The notes: a model not told the origin generated them from the sequence alone. Counted from the stretch's first letter, positions 24,801 through 33,571 are shown. The stretch is 39,015 nucleotides of DNA from Hyphomicrobiales bacterium (GCA_011087605.1 JAALLE010000034.1:1-39015); one strand, 5' to 3'. Translations and numbers: made by a program.

Positions 24801-25694
24801 CTAGATTTTTTCGAGAGTTTCAAGTGCAGCCAAAACCCGATTATCATCCGCTGCACCGAGCGGCAGCAGCGGTAAGTGGGGCTTGGCGTCTGTCAGTTCC
24901 AAAAGTTTGGCCGCTGCATAAACGACTCTTAAACTGCCGAATTCCTGAAACAGAGCCCATAGCGGTTGAAAGCAGTCGTTGATGCGTTGAACTTCAGCCG
25001 CATCGCCGTTCTGCGCTGCTGCTGCCAATTTCATTGAGGGCTCGGGTAGTAAACCACCGATGACACTAAACCAGTTATCAGCTCCGGCCAGCAGAGCGGA
25101 TGCACAACCCCAGTCACCGCTATATCCAATCGAAAAATCAGCAGGCAGACCGTCGCGAAGTTGAGCAAGCTCGGCTTCCAGATCGATGCTCTGCGGCAGC
25201 GGCATTTTGACGGCCGAAATTGTGTCCACATGTGACAGGTGCTGCAGCAGTTCGAGACTGAAGTTGAAATGAGTGGTTGATGGATTGTTGTATATGCAGA
25301 GCGGTAAATCTGTTGCGCCCGCTACGGCAATAAAATGCTGCGCGACTTCTTGTTCGGTCAAAGGCGTGTAGGAAACGGGTGCCAGTAACAATCCATCCGC
25401 ACCATTTTGCGCAGCATCGAGCGCATGATCAATCGCATCGTCAGTTCGCAATGCACCTACACCAGCAATGATTGGAACACGCCCCTTTGCATGATCAACC
25501 GCAATGGCAATTGCGTCGGCTCTTTGAGAACGGTTGAGATAGGCATACCCGCCTGTACTGCCGAGCAGGCCAATGGAGTCGACTTTGGCAGCTACCAGGC
25601 GCGCGAGCAAAGAACCTAACTGGTTGGAGTTGATCCTGCCTTGATTGTTTGCCGGCGTTAGGGGAAACGCGGATAGACCTCGAAACAGGGACAT
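24801..25694 (-). CDS. Dihydrodipicolinate synthase/N-acetylneuraminate lyase-family aldolase
   Basis: A 297-residue class I aldolase-fold protein. LGSTGGY (44-50) matches the family's GTTGE region but lacks the Glu, Y135 in CIYNNPSTT is the catalytic Tyr, and K163 in ISAVKMPLP is the Schiff-base Lys. The altered loop suggests it is not the biosynthetic DapA; its substrate, probably a 2-oxo acid, is unknown. It lies 76 bp downstream of the M20 peptidase on the same strand and may be cotranscribed with it. It converges on guaD across a 238-bp gap holding the flavoprotein remnant. Confidence 0.78.
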   Translation of the reverse strand: MSLFRGLSAFPLTPANNQGRINSNQLGSLLARLVAAKVDSIGLLGSTGGYAYLNRSQRADAIAIAVDHAKGRVPIIAGVGALRTDDAIDHALDAAQNGADGLLLAPVSYTPLTEQEVAQHFIAVAGATDLPLCIYNNPSTTHFNFSLELLQHLSHVDTISAVKMPLPQSIDLEAELAQLRDGLPADFSIGYSGDWGCASALLAGADNWFSVIGGLLPEPSMKLAAAAQNGDAAEVQRINDCFQPLWALFQEFGSLRVVYAAAKLLELTDAKPHLPLLPLGAADDNRVLAALETLEKI

Positions 25695-25770
25695 GATCTG
25701 GCTCGTTTATTAGCAATTGGGGACTATTCACAAATAGCTCATGAAGTTCGCCTGGTGGCAATCGATTTGT

Positions 25771-27165
25771 TTAAGTCTGATAGGTCTTCGGCCCCGCGTC
25801 AGCCAGATCCCAGAACACACCGGTCATGCATCGCAGCGCATCTTGGGATGTCGACATCAACAAATGTTCGTTTGGTGCATGTTGTGAACAAGCGGCATAG
25901 GAGTGAGGAACCCAGATTGTCGGCAGCCCCAATATTTCAGCAAAGCAATCGTTTGGCAGTGAGCCTGCAAGGTTTGGCAAGATGTGTGGGCGTTGGCCCG
26001 ACGTGGTCGCCAATGAACTTGCCACAAACTTCAGCAATGGATGTTCAGTTGACAGGCGTGTCGCATGGAACAAAGCTCCGGATTCTGAGTCGATCTTCAC
26101 CATGTCGAAACCGTGTGCATCGAGATGAGTACGAAGCGCCGGCAGGATTTCCTGAGGGTCGGTGCCAACAACAAACCGCAATTGACAGGTGGCCCGGGCG
26201 TGGCCCGATATTGCGTTAACCGGCGCTTCGGGAACGCCACTTTTCATCGCCAGAACGGCAAAGGAATTCCAGCCGAATGCGCGCTCAGCAGGTAACAGGC
26301 CTGCTTCTCCCCAATATTCGTCAATTGCAGGCTCATCACCGCCGATGGGTAGATCTGCCAGCAGGGCGCTCACTTGCGGCGTAAGACTTGTCGGGCGCCA
26401 GGCGTCGATCAATAACTGGCCCTGCTTATCGGTGATACTGGCCAGCGCATGCGCCAGGATGATTGCCGGGTCAGCCAGCAGACCGCCAAAATTTCCAGAA
26501 TGATGGGCTCCAATTCTTAAATGGACCACAAGATCAAAATTGATGCCACCGCGGGAACCGGTGAATATTGTCGGAGTTCCAGGCTGCAGGCGAGGGCCGT
26601 CGGAAGCGATTAAGGCATCTGCTGATAGGGCATCAGATTGTTCTGCGCACAGGCTGTGGAGGCCAGGTGACCCTGTTTCTTCTCCCATCTCCAACAAGAA
26701 CTTGACGTTGTAACCCAAAAATCCTCGTTCCTGCAGCACCGAATTTAGCGCCATCAGATTGATAAGATGTTGGCCCTTGTTGTCAGCGGTGCCGCGACCA
26801 TAGATTCTATCGCCTTCGATCTTTGTCTCAAACGGCGAAAGTCCTTCGCGCCATTGATCTTTTTGCCCCCGTACCACGTCGCCATGCCCATAGATAAGGA
26901 TGGTGGGCAGATCGGTGGATTCTATTCTGGAGGCGATCAGAAATGGTCCCTTGTCAGGTTGTGAATTGGGAAGTTTTTCCAAGTCAAAATCCATCGCCGC
27001 TAAAATTGGGGCAATGGCCTCGTCAATATAGGCGTGCAAATGGTGTAGTTGATCGGGTTTTTGGCTTTCGGTCGGATGTGCAACCAGTCTGGCGAGGTCT
27101 TCGACAAATTCTCCAGATTGGAAATAGCGATCGGTCCGTATTATCGCGTTTTGACGAGAGCCCAT
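25771..27165 (-). CDS. M20-family metallopeptidase (carnosinase/dipeptidase-like)
   Basis: A 464-residue di-zinc peptidase. Metal and catalytic residues are visible: H94 and D96 in ILIYGHGDVV, D128 in GRGTADNKGQ, the catalytic E162/E163 in EMGEETGSPGL, D in ALIASDGPRL, and a C-terminal His in QHAPNEHLL. The central dimerisation domain contains SRGGINFDLVVHLR and GAHHSGNFGG. These fit cytosolic dipeptidases of the CNDP/M20 type more than allantoate amidohydrolase, although both belong to the wider M20 clan. It is 60 bp downstream of the TauE-family gene and 76 bp upstream of the DHDPS-family gene. Substrate is unknown. Confidence 0.82.
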   Translation of the reverse strand: MGSRQNAIIRTDRYFQSGEFVEDLARLVAHPTESQKPDQLHHLHAYIDEAIAPILAAMDFDLEKLPNSQPDKGPFLIASRIESTDLPTILIYGHGDVVRGQKDQWREGLSPFETKIEGDRIYGRGTADNKGQHLINLMALNSVLQERGFLGYNVKFLLEMGEETGSPGLHSLCAEQSDALSADALIASDGPRLQPGTPTIFTGSRGGINFDLVVHLRIGAHHSGNFGGLLADPAIILAHALASITDKQGQLLIDAWRPTSLTPQVSALLADLPIGGDEPAIDEYWGEAGLLPAERAFGWNSFAVLAMKSGVPEAPVNAISGHARATCQLRFVVGTDPQEILPALRTHLDAHGFDMVKIDSESGALFHATRLSTEHPLLKFVASSLATTSGQRPHILPNLAGSLPNDCFAEILGLPTIWVPHSYAACSQHAPNEHLLMSTSQDALRCMTGVFWDLADAGPKTYQT

Positions 27166-27225
27166 GTCAATTCCAATCCACTGTGTAAGGTCGATGTAAC
27201 GCTGCTGGCTTGGGCCGTAATGGTT

Positions 27226-27981
27226 TCAGCCAGTGGCGAGTGCGCCGGATTGTACGACGATGTAGATTCCCAAAGCCAGCAATGCGACAAAAAATACTCG
27301 TCGAAACTGCTGTTCAGACAGAATCATTCGCAAACGTTGGCCAATCATCATGCCGATGATTGCCGGCACCAGGGCGGCAAGGGAAGTCAACGCCAACTGC
27401 CAGGAGAGCAGGCCATTGCCACCAAGTGCTAAGCCGAGTGCCAAAGTTGATACGGTAAACAACATGCCCATTGCCTGAACCAGTTGATCGCGGGGCAGGC
27501 CAATGGCCTGAAGATACATGACGCCGGGCACGACAAAGGAACCGGTCAGCCCGGTCAATATGCCGTTAAGCGCCCCTACGATCGGAGCGACCCAGGATTC
27601 CCTGTGACGATCAATTGAAATGCGAAACCCAGTCAGGCCGACAAGAGCGTAGGCTATCAACAGCAATCCCAGCAACGCCGACAGCAGCGCAAGATCGACG
27701 CGTTTGAGTCCCAATGCCCCAATCCAGATTGTGACCGTGGCAAACAGCAAAAACGGCCACAACCGTTTCAACAGGATTTTGGCATGTCCACCAATGGCGG
27801 CCTGCCAGATATTGGTAACCAACGAAGGAGCGATCAACAAAGCCATGGCGGTCGTCAAGTCAAAGGTGACGGCCAGAATTGCCAGACTGACTGTTGGCAG
27901 GCCAAGACCGATAACCCCCTTGACGGTGCCGGCCATCAGGAACGTGCAAAAGATGATGGCCACGGTTGTAAATTCAATCAT
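27226..27981 (-). CDS. TauE/SafE-family membrane transporter
   Basis: A 251-residue membrane protein with about eight hydrophobic helices and the duplicated glycine-rich motif of the TauE/SafE (DUF81) family: AGTVKGVIGLGLPTVSL near residue 18 and VGALNGILTGLTGSFVVPG near residue 133. Family members are proposed anion or sulfonate/sulfite exporters, but substrates are rarely known. It is first of a three-gene minus-strand group with the M20 peptidase and DHDPS-family genes. The tetR gene lies 62 bp upstream in the same direction. Confidence 0.85.
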   Translation of the reverse strand: MIEFTTVAIIFCTFLMAGTVKGVIGLGLPTVSLAILAVTFDLTTAMALLIAPSLVTNIWQAAIGGHAKILLKRLWPFLLFATVTIWIGALGLKRVDLALLSALLGLLLIAYALVGLTGFRISIDRHRESWVAPIVGALNGILTGLTGSFVVPGVMYLQAIGLPRDQLVQAMGMLFTVSTLALGLALGGNGLLSWQLALTSLAALVPAIIGMMIGQRLRMILSEQQFRRVFFVALLALGIYIVVQSGALATG

Positions 27982-28043
27982 GAGAAAACTCTATCGAATT
28001 GCCGTGGCAAATGCATGCTGCGGTTTCGCCAATTTGGCGATTA

Positions 28044-28607
28044 CTATTTTTCAGAACTCTCCAAAAGAGCAATGGCAGCCTGCTTTGCATCCAAAGCCGG
28101 TCGCTCGGTATGCCCAAGATGGGCGGTTACGATAGCTCCCTCCTTGAGCAACAATAATTGTCGCGCCAGCGCTGCGGGGTCGCGGTACCCGGCTTTTTGC
28201 GCCAACCCGATGACATAGGTCTCCAGCATCCGCTTGTGATCGGCTGACTGACGATGAATGGGATGGCCGGCATCCTGATATTCCGAGGATGCCTTTATGA
28301 ACATGCATCCGCGAAATCCCGGTTCTTTGAACCAGTCTTCCAGAGCATCAAACAGCGCAATGAGTTGTTCCTGCGGTGTCGCAGCGAGTTCCTCAATGCG
28401 TCGGTAGAGCCAATTGCGGAAATTCTCGTCGCGCAGGCGCAATACCGCGAGGATCAACTCCTCTTTGGTGCGAAAATGCTTGTACATCGAGGTTTTCGAA
28501 ATACTGGTCTCGCTCGCCAGCATGTCCATGCCAGTGGCATGAAAGCCATTGCGATAGAAGGCGGCAAGTGCCTTTTCCACCAGTTCGTCGCGCTTCGTCG
28601 GTCTCAT
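28044..28607 (-). CDS. TetR-family repressor
   Basis: A 187-residue TetR/AcrR regulator. The HTH lies at about residues 25-46 (TGMDMLASETSISKTSMYKHF), followed by KEELILAVL and an all-helical ligand domain containing GFRGCMFIKASSEY, a Cys-containing segment typical of the TetR_C subgroup that responds to xenobiotics or electrophiles. The ATG at 28607 has GAGGTG 4 nt upstream and begins at the conserved MRPTKRDEL; an in-frame extension to 28661 is rejected. It is divergent from the hydrolase operon at 28839; operator-like repeats ACnGATCGGT lie at 28624-28633 and twice in the target promoter. Autoregulation is likely. Confidence 0.87.
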   Translation of the reverse strand: MRPTKRDELVEKALAAFYRNGFHATGMDMLASETSISKTSMYKHFRTKEELILAVLRLRDENFRNWLYRRIEELAATPQEQLIALFDALEDWFKEPGFRGCMFIKASSEYQDAGHPIHRQSADHKRMLETYVIGLAQKAGYRDPAALARQLLLLKEGAIVTAHLGHTERPALDAKQAAIALLESSEK

Positions 28608-28623
28608 TTTCACCTCATAAGTT

Positions 28624-28635
28624 ACTGATCGGTAC
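28624..28635 (+). promoter_or_regulatory. TetR operator-like site upstream of tetR
   Basis: ACTGATCGGTAC, centred on GATC with TAC/GTA arms (10 of 12 positions of TACTGATCGGTA are palindromic). It shares ACnGATCGGT with the two repeats at 28751 and 28783 and lies 17 bp upstream of the tetR start, suited to autorepression. Confidence 0.5.
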
Positions 28636-28740
28636 ATAAAATAGTGGAGGTGATTATTCAAGGTAAAATAATAAATGCTTATAAAACAATCTATTAAGTT
28701 CTATTTCTTCAACCGGGGAAAAAAGTTTTGGTGAGACGAG

Positions 28741-28771
28741 TTGACAAAGTGAACAGATCGGTCCATTTACT
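28741..28771 (+). promoter_or_regulatory. Candidate promoter of the hydrolase operon
   Basis: A consensus -35 TTGACA at 28741-28746; the best -10 is TTTACT at 28766-28771 with a long 19-bp spacer. The first operator repeat lies inside the spacer, so bound TetR would block RNA polymerase. Confidence 0.45.
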
Positions 28772-28794
28772 ATCAATAAGATGAACAGATCGGT
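28751..28794 (+). repeat. Two direct operator repeats GAACAGATCGGT
   Basis: Identical 12-mers at 28751-28762 and 28783-28794, with start-to-start spacing of 32 bp, close to three helical turns. Each matches half or more of a GATC-centred dyad, and the core ACAGATCGGT differs by one base from the site upstream of tetR. They flank the likely transcription start of the gene at 28839. Confidence 0.65.
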
Positions 28795-28838
28795 TACCTT
28801 TAATTTTTACCATTCGCTGACCAACAACGGAGATTGAC

Positions 28839-29636
28839 ATGACCAGCCAACCCAAATTGACCACTGCCAAGAAGATTCGCGCCGGCATCATGGCTCTTGC
28901 CACAACCGCCTTGCTTGCAAACTCATTTGCTTCGGGAAATGCCTTTGCAGACAATAGTGGATTGCCCGATCCGGGATTTGAAATTGTGCAGGGTAGAACT
29001 GCTCTGCTGGTAACGGATCCCCAAAACGACTTTCTCAGCCCTGATGGTGTTACCTGGGGCGTGGTCGGAAAGAACGTTACTGAAAATGGCACGGTGGAAA
29101 ATATCGACCAGCTGTTTGCCGCGGCCAAAAGCGCTGGCATGCCGGTTTTCATATCGCCCCACTACTACTATCCCCATGATCACGGTTGGAAATTCGAAGG
29201 TGCACTTGAAGCACTGATGCACAAGATCGGTATGTTTGACCGCCCCGGTCCGCTGTCAACCAAGGGATTTGAAGGTTCCGGTGCAGATTGGCTGGATCAA
29301 TACAAAAAGTATATCGATGACGGTAAAACGGTCGTGACCAGCCCTCACAAGGTTTTTGGGCCGGAAACAAATGATCTGGTGTTGCAGCTTCGCAAGCAAG
29401 GCATCGACAAGGTTATTATTGCAGGCATGTCGGCCAATCTGTGCACGGAATCTCACATGCGTGCACTGACGGAGCAAGGGTTTGAAGTCATGGTCGTCAC
29501 CGACGCAACTGCTGCCGCGCAGGTGCCCGGCTATGATGGTTACAGTACGGCCCTTACCAATTTCCGGATGATTGCCAGCCACGTTGCAGATACCAAATCG
29601 GTGGTTGCATCAATCAATGCGGCTAATCTGAATTAA
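28839..29636 (+). CDS. Exported isochorismatase-family cysteine hydrolase
   Basis: A 265-residue protein with an N-terminal signal peptide (basic KKIR, hydrophobic [15 protein letters not shown], cleavage after NAFA at ~37). The mature part is an isochorismatase-fold hydrolase with an intact triad: D60 in VTDPQNDF, K171 in [10 protein letters not shown]202 in [11 protein letters not shown]. Such enzymes cleave amides or vinyl ethers (nicotinamidase, isochorismatase, N-carbamoyl amidases); the substrate is not evident. Most relatives are cytosolic, so the export signal is unusual. It is the first gene after the TetR-controlled promoter. Confidence 0.85.
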   Translation: MTSQPKLTTAKKIRAGIMALATTALLANSFASGNAFADNSGLPDPGFEIVQGRTALLVTDPQNDFLSPDGVTWGVVGKNVTENGTVENIDQLFAAAKSAGMPVFISPHYYYPHDHGWKFEGALEALMHKIGMFDRPGPLSTKGFEGSGADWLDQYKKYIDDGKTVVTSPHKVFGPETNDLVLQLRKQGIDKVIIAGMSANLCTESHMRALTEQGFEVMVVTDATAAAQVPGYDGYSTALTNFRMIASHVADTKSVVASINAANLN

Positions 29637-29683
29637 CATACAAACACTCCAGGCGCTGTGCTTCCTCCCTCCGCGCTTATCCC

Positions 29684-29718
29684 ACCGGCCATCCTGATCC
29701 TCCCGAGGGGTGGCCGGT
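29684..29718 (+). repeat. Intergenic hairpin after the cysteine hydrolase gene
   Basis: ACCGGCCA (29684-29691) pairs perfectly with TGGCCGGT (29711-29718); an inner TCC/GGG extension is possible. No T-run follows. It may attenuate or stabilise the transcript between the first and second genes of the operon. Confidence 0.5.
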
Positions 29719-29743
29719 CCTCTCTCAAAAATTGGAAAGCAAA

Positions 29744-30208
29744 ATGACCCGCCCCCCATTGCCCCCATTCACCGACGCCACCGCCCGTCAGAAAATCCGG
29801 GCTGCCGAAGATGGTTGGAATTCCCGCAATCCTGAAAAGGTAGCGTTGGCCTATACAGTTGACAGCCAATGGCGCAACCGTTCGGAGTTCATTCAGGGTC
29901 GGGAAGAGATTCAAAAATTCCTGACGGCGAAATGGCAGCGCGAGCATCAATATCGCCTTATCAAGGAACTTTGGGCATTCACCGACAACCGCATCGCCGT
30001 TCGCTTTGCATATGAATGGCATGATCAGACAGGGCAGTGGTATCGCTCTTATGGCAATGAGAACTGGGCATTCGATGAACACGGATTGATGTGCCAGCGC
30101 ATTGCCAGCATCAACGATGTGGTCATCGACGAAAACCAACGTCAATTTCATTGGCAGCTGGGACGACGACCGGACAATCATCCCGGATTGTCTGAACAAG
30201 GTCTGTAA
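29744..30208 (+). CDS. NTF2-like (DUF1348-type, SnoaL-fold) protein
   Basis: A 154-residue protein rich in the DUF1348 pattern: [28 protein letters not shown], then [45 protein letters not shown] and [14 protein letters not shown]. This fold (nuclear transport factor 2 / SnoaL) often forms small enzymes or binding proteins; the family is not functionally characterised to my knowledge. The ATG at 29744 follows GGAAAG; a TTG at 29732 is less likely. It lies in the TetR-linked operon between the cysteine hydrolase and PNPOx-like genes. No signal peptide, so unlike two of its neighbours it stays in the cytoplasm. Confidence 0.82.
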   Translation: MTRPPLPPFTDATARQKIRAAEDGWNSRNPEKVALAYTVDSQWRNRSEFIQGREEIQKFLTAKWQREHQYRLIKELWAFTDNRIAVRFAYEWHDQTGQWYRSYGNENWAFDEHGLMCQRIASINDVVIDENQRQFHWQLGRRPDNHPGLSEQGL

Positions 30209-30267
30209 CTTTCATATTCATCTGCTCACAATTCATTTGATCCGGAGCAGCCTACTAGGAAACGATC

Positions 30268-30897
30268 ATGTCACGTGCATTTGCTGAAATAACCTTCACG
30301 CCATCCGTTCTGGCAGCCCAGGAACAACAGGGGTCTGCTGAAGGCTATGCGAATTTTCTTCAACCCGATGCTGAACGAGGAGACCGCATCGGCCCTCAAG
30401 AAGCGCAGTTTATTTCTCTCAGAGATGGTTTTTACCAGGCAACGGTCTCCGAGACAGGCTGGCCATATGTACAGTTTCGCGGCGGCCCGAAAGGTTTTTT
30501 GAAAGTGCTGGACGACAAGACGATCGCCTATGCGGACTTTCGCGGGAATCGCCAATATCTGAGTGTCGGTAATCTCAATGACAACGATCGTATTTCATTG
30601 ATCGTGATGGATTATCCCAACCGCCGCCGCCTCAAGATTTGGGGGCGAGTCAAATTGGTCGGAGCCAAGGAAGATGCGCTGTTGATGTCCAAGCTGCGTG
30701 ATCCCGACTACCGTGGTCTGCCAGAACGGGCCGTCGTGATAACTGTCGAGGCGCTGGACTGGAATTGTCCGCAACACATTCCTCAGCGGCTGACGCTGGA
30801 AGAACTGGAACCACAGCTGGCACCGGTTCGTGAGGAAATTGCCAAGCTTCGCGAAGAAAACGCCGAGCTGAAAGCAAAGCTGGATCAGACCGATTAA
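30268..30897 (+). CDS. Pyridoxamine 5'-phosphate oxidase-like flavin-binding protein with C-terminal coiled coil
   Basis: A 209-residue split-barrel (PNPOx-like) protein: [30 protein letters not shown] is the flavin-binding start, with [18 protein letters not shown] and [24 protein letters not shown] continuing the barrel. The C-terminal ~45 residues ([19 protein letters not shown] and on) form a heptad-like coiled coil. Family members bind FMN, F420 or haem; which applies here is unknown. It follows the NTF2-like gene by 59 bp and precedes the exported alpha/beta hydrolase by 56 bp. Probable redox or detoxification role in the TetR-controlled operon. Confidence 0.83.
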   Translation: MSRAFAEITFTPSVLAAQEQQGSAEGYANFLQPDAERGDRIGPQEAQFISLRDGFYQATVSETGWPYVQFRGGPKGFLKVLDDKTIAYADFRGNRQYLSVGNLNDNDRISLIVMDYPNRRRLKIWGRVKLVGAKEDALLMSKLRDPDYRGLPERAVVITVEALDWNCPQHIPQRLTLEELEPQLAPVREEIAKLREENAELKAKLDQTD

Positions 30898-30953
30898 TTC
30901 CGCCTGACAACCCAGAACTTTTCATCCAATCCGCCAACAGAAAGGACGTCGAT

Positions 30954-31973
30954 ATGACCTCCCATATTAAACTTGCCTCCCTCGTTGCAGCCGCCGCTAT
31001 GTTCACAAGTGCGGTTTTAACAAACAACTTTGCGGCTCTGACTGCCTCAACATCTAATCTCTTCTCGGCACCCGCGCACGCCATGGTCAAGTCTCATTCT
31101 ACCGAAGCTCTGACCAAGGTTAGCTATCGTGCAGAGACAATCCAGGGTGTAAATATTGCATATCGGGAAGCAGGTGATCCCAACAAGCCAACGGTTTTGT
31201 TGCTGCACGGCTTTCCAACATCATCCCATATGTTCCGCAATATCATACCCAAACTAGCCGCAGACTATCATGTGATCGCGCCGGATTTTCCAGGTTTTGG
31301 TGCTTCCGACATGCCTTTGGCTGACAAGTTTGAGTATTCGTTTGCCAATCTTGCCAACATCATGACCGAGCTGCTCGACCGCAAACAGGTGGAGCGCTAC
31401 TCGGTCTATTTGATGGATTACGGAGCACCGGTTGGTTTCCGCATGTTTGCCAACGACCCGGAGCGAGTATCCGGGTTCATCATCCAAAATGGTAATGCCT
31501 ACGAGGAGGGGTTGCGCAAATTTTGGGATCCGATCAAAGCCTATTGGGCGCAGCCGACGGTCAAAAACGGTGATAAACTTCGAGGCTTTTTGACCCTCGA
31601 AGCAACCAAATGGCAGTTCACCCACGGAACAAAAAATCCTGAACTGATCAGCCCCGACAACTACTGGCACGTCCAGTATTTGCTGGACCGCCAGGGAAAT
31701 CAGGAGGTCCAGTTGAAACTGTTCCTGGACTATGGAACCAACGTTGTCGAGTATCCCAAATGGCAGGCACTGTTTCGTAAACATCAGGTTCCGGCGCTGT
31801 TGATGTGGGGAAAAAACGATCATATTTTTCCAGCCGAAGGTGCACATCCCTACAAACGTGATTTGAAAAATCTCGAGTTCCACCTACTGGACACAGGCCA
31901 TTTCGCGCTTGAAGAATATGGTGAGCAGATAGCTGATCGCATGGCTGCCTTTTTGGGGCGCCTGCCACAATAG
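30954..31973 (+). CDS. Exported alpha/beta hydrolase with Asp nucleophile (epoxide hydrolase/haloalkane dehalogenase-like)
   Basis: A 339-residue protein. The N-terminus carries a long signal peptide (hydrophobic ~5-30; cleavage after APAHA, ~43). The hydrolase domain has the oxyanion [10 protein letters not shown] (85-94), nucleophile D155 in [11 protein letters not shown], acid D289 in WGKNDHIF and base H316 in DTGHFALEE. An Asp rather than Ser nucleophile places it with haloalkane dehalogenases and epoxide hydrolases, which form an ester intermediate at Asp. The halide-binding Trp directly after the nucleophile in many dehalogenases is Tyr here, so a non-dehalogenase activity is possible. 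It is last in the TetR-linked operon, before a terminator-like hairpin. Confidence 0.85.
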   Translation: MTSHIKLASLVAAAAMFTSAVLTNNFAALTASTSNLFSAPAHAMVKSHSTEALTKVSYRAETIQGVNIAYREAGDPNKPTVLLLHGFPTSSHMFRNIIPKLAADYHVIAPDFPGFGASDMPLADKFEYSFANLANIMTELLDRKQVERYSVYLMDYGAPVGFRMFANDPERVSGFIIQNGNAYEEGLRKFWDPIKAYWAQPTVKNGDKLRGFLTLEATKWQFTHGTKNPELISPDNYWHVQYLLDRQGNQEVQLKLFLDYGTNVVEYPKWQALFRKHQVPALLMWGKNDHIFPAEGAHPYKRDLKNLEFHLLDTGHFALEEYGEQIADRMAAFLGRLPQ

Positions 31974-31992
31974 ACTTCTGCGCGTCCAACTT

Positions 31993-32027
31993 GGGCCACA
32001 CTCCCAACAAACGGATTGTGGCCCTTT
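31993..32027 (+). terminator. Probable intrinsic terminator after the TetR-linked operon
   Basis: GGGCCACA (31993-32000) pairs perfectly with TGTGGCCC (32017-32024), 16-nt loop, followed by TTT and an AT-rich stretch, 20 bp after the hydrolase stop. The large loop and short T-run make it moderate. Confidence 0.65.
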
Positions 32028-32110
32028 AAATTGCCCGGCAGCTTGCAATGATTGAGAGCTTGGCCCTAAGCTGCTCAATCGAATAATTGTGGAATTACAG
32101 AGGGTATCCA

Positions 32111-32302
32111 ATGGCAACCTACGAATGTGAAAAATGTGGCATGAGCGTCAACGCCACTTGCGGGAAGTGCGATGCACCCTTGGCTAACGACACATTGACA
32201 CTGGATGGCGGAGCTGAAGTTCAGATTTCCAAATGCCCGAACGGCCATGGCAAAATCAAGTCACCGATGTGCTGCGGTCAGGATATGTCCTGCTCGGTCT
32301 GA
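32111..32302 (+). CDS. Small Cys-rich zinc-ribbon protein
   Basis: A 63-residue protein with nine cysteines: YECEKCG at the N-terminus, CGKC around residue 18, SKCPNGHG in the middle, and the C-terminal PMCCGQDMSC. The spacing suggests two Cys4-type metal-binding knuckles, as in zinc ribbons or desulforedoxin-like proteins. Similar short proteins occur in marine alphaproteobacteria without known function, from memory. The start at 32111 gives MATYECEKCG; an upstream alternative start at 32087 lacks family-like sequence. It is monocistronic and convergent with the MFS gene, 9 bp apart; a GCTCGG/CCGAGC hairpin (32292-32309) spans its stop codon. Confidence 0.75.
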   Translation: MATYECEKCGMSVNATCGKCDAPLANDTLTLDGGAEVQISKCPNGHGKIKSPMCCGQDMSCSV

Positions 32303-32311
32303 GCCGAGCCA

Positions 32312-33571
32312 TTACGCCGTAGCTTCTGACGCGGTCTGTTGCGAGGGCAGGACCTTCGGCAGCAAAGATACAACGCACAGGATGATAAAGGCTGCCGTTG
32401 CCAGGATATGAAACAGGGTATCAAAGCCCCAGTTTTTATAGACAAAGGCAACCAGTGGCAGGGTCATGGCGAGCACCGAAAAGGCCACCACATAGCGAAT
32501 GCCATATATGCGGGCGCGGTGTGCTCCACTTGCCATTTTACCAATCATGTAGTCGTTGATCGGAATCTGGCCAAATGCTCCGAGCATGAACCCAAGTGCA
32601 ACTGCAAATGCAATGCCATCACTCAGGCCGGGCATCATTGCGAAGAACACCAGTTGCATCGACGCCACAACCATGAACACCCGGCGGGGTCCAAAACGAT
32701 CGAGCATCATGCCGACAATCAATTGGGCAATCGATGCCACGGCAAACACCAAAAACGTCAAAGAGCCCAGAACTGTGGCAACATTTTCGGCTTCAGATCC
32801 TCCAGACATCAATGCTGCTATCTGAGCCACCAGCCCCTGCAACCGTTCGTCGAATATTTTTGGCAGGGCAAATGTGGTGGACTGGAATATGATTGACGAC
32901 ACAGCTGTTGTTACAAATACGATAATTGATACGCGCAATAACAAAGCCCGGTTATTGGCGGACAATTTCGAGGTTTCTGCAGCAGCCGACTTCTTGGCGG
33001 CGACGCGTTCCAGGCCAATATTATCGCGTTGCACAACCCAATAGATCACGCCCATGACAATTGAAAACATACCCGGCAGATAGAAGGCCCAACGCCATCC
33101 ACCATTGTCAATAAGATAACCTGTGAGCAGGGCCGCACTGGCCACGCCAAGATTTCCCCACACACCGTTGGTGGCTAGGCGCATCCCGGTATTGCGCCAT
33201 TTCATCGTCACAATCGCGAGCCCAACAGGGTGATAGATTGCAGCAAAAACGCCGATGACAAACAGGCCAATACCGATTTCCATCGGCGTACTGGCAAAGC
33301 CTGTTGCAATTGCTGCCAGACCTATGCCGATGAAGAACACAACCATCATGCCGTCGCGACTCCATTTGTCTGCCAACCATCCAGCGGGCAGCGAAAACAG
33401 GCCAAAGGCAAAGAATCCCGGCGTTGCATAGGCGAGTAACGCCGCATAGCCAACGTCCCACTCCCGATACAGAACCAATGCTGCCACCGTGGCGAATATC
33501 AGCGTGAACAAGTGGTCAAGAAAGTGACCGATATTGAGCAACAGGAAGTGCAAATGATCCCGATTTATCAT
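32312..33571 (-). CDS. Major facilitator superfamily transporter
   Basis: A 419-residue MFS transporter with about 12 hydrophobic helices. The loop 2-3 motif FSLPAGWLADKWSRDGMMVVF and the matching loop 8-9 element IVGMMLDRFGPRRVFMV are diagnostic. The first helix contains NIGHFLDHLFTLIFATVAALV; a His-Asp-His start is unusual for drug exporters. The cytoplasmic central loop (about 190-215) is AAKKSAAAETSK. The start MINRDHLHF at 33571 is preferred, because the 22 upstream codons to 33637 are not transporter-like. It is downstream of the TPR gene on the same strand and may be cotranscribed. Substrate unknown. Confidence 0.85.
   Translation of the reverse strand: MINRDHLHFLLLNIGHFLDHLFTLIFATVAALVLYREWDVGYAALLAYATPGFFAFGLFSLPAGWLADKWSRDGMMVVFFIGIGLAAIATGFASTPMEIGIGLFVIGVFAAIYHPVGLAIVTMKWRNTGMRLATNGVWGNLGVASAALLTGYLIDNGGWRWAFYLPGMFSIVMGVIYWVVQRDNIGLERVAAKKSAAAETSKLSANNRALLLRVSIIVFVTTAVSSIIFQSTTFALPKIFDERLQGLVAQIAALMSGGSEAENVATVLGSLTFLVFAVASIAQLIVGMMLDRFGPRRVFMVVASMQLVFFAMMPGLSDGIAFAVALGFMLGAFGQIPINDYMIGKMASGAHRARIYGIRYVVAFSVLAMTLPLVAFVYKNWGFDTLFHILATAAFIILCVVSLLPKVLPSQQTASEATA

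Noticed and set aside
24642-24875. 77-codon open frame in the guaD downstream gap
   Set aside because: Overlaps the flavoprotein remnant and the end of the DHDPS-family gene in another frame; no recognisable domain.
24801-25694. DHDPS-family gene as dapA of lysine synthesis
   Set aside because: The substrate loop reads GSTGGY instead of the GTTGE type, and no lysine biosynthesis gene is near.
25771-27165. M20 protein as the missing allantoate amidohydrolase
   Set aside because: Motifs GHGDVV, GRGTADNKGQ and the dimerisation domain fit dipeptidases; the AllC-type GSHLDTV and GGxFDG pattern is not seen.
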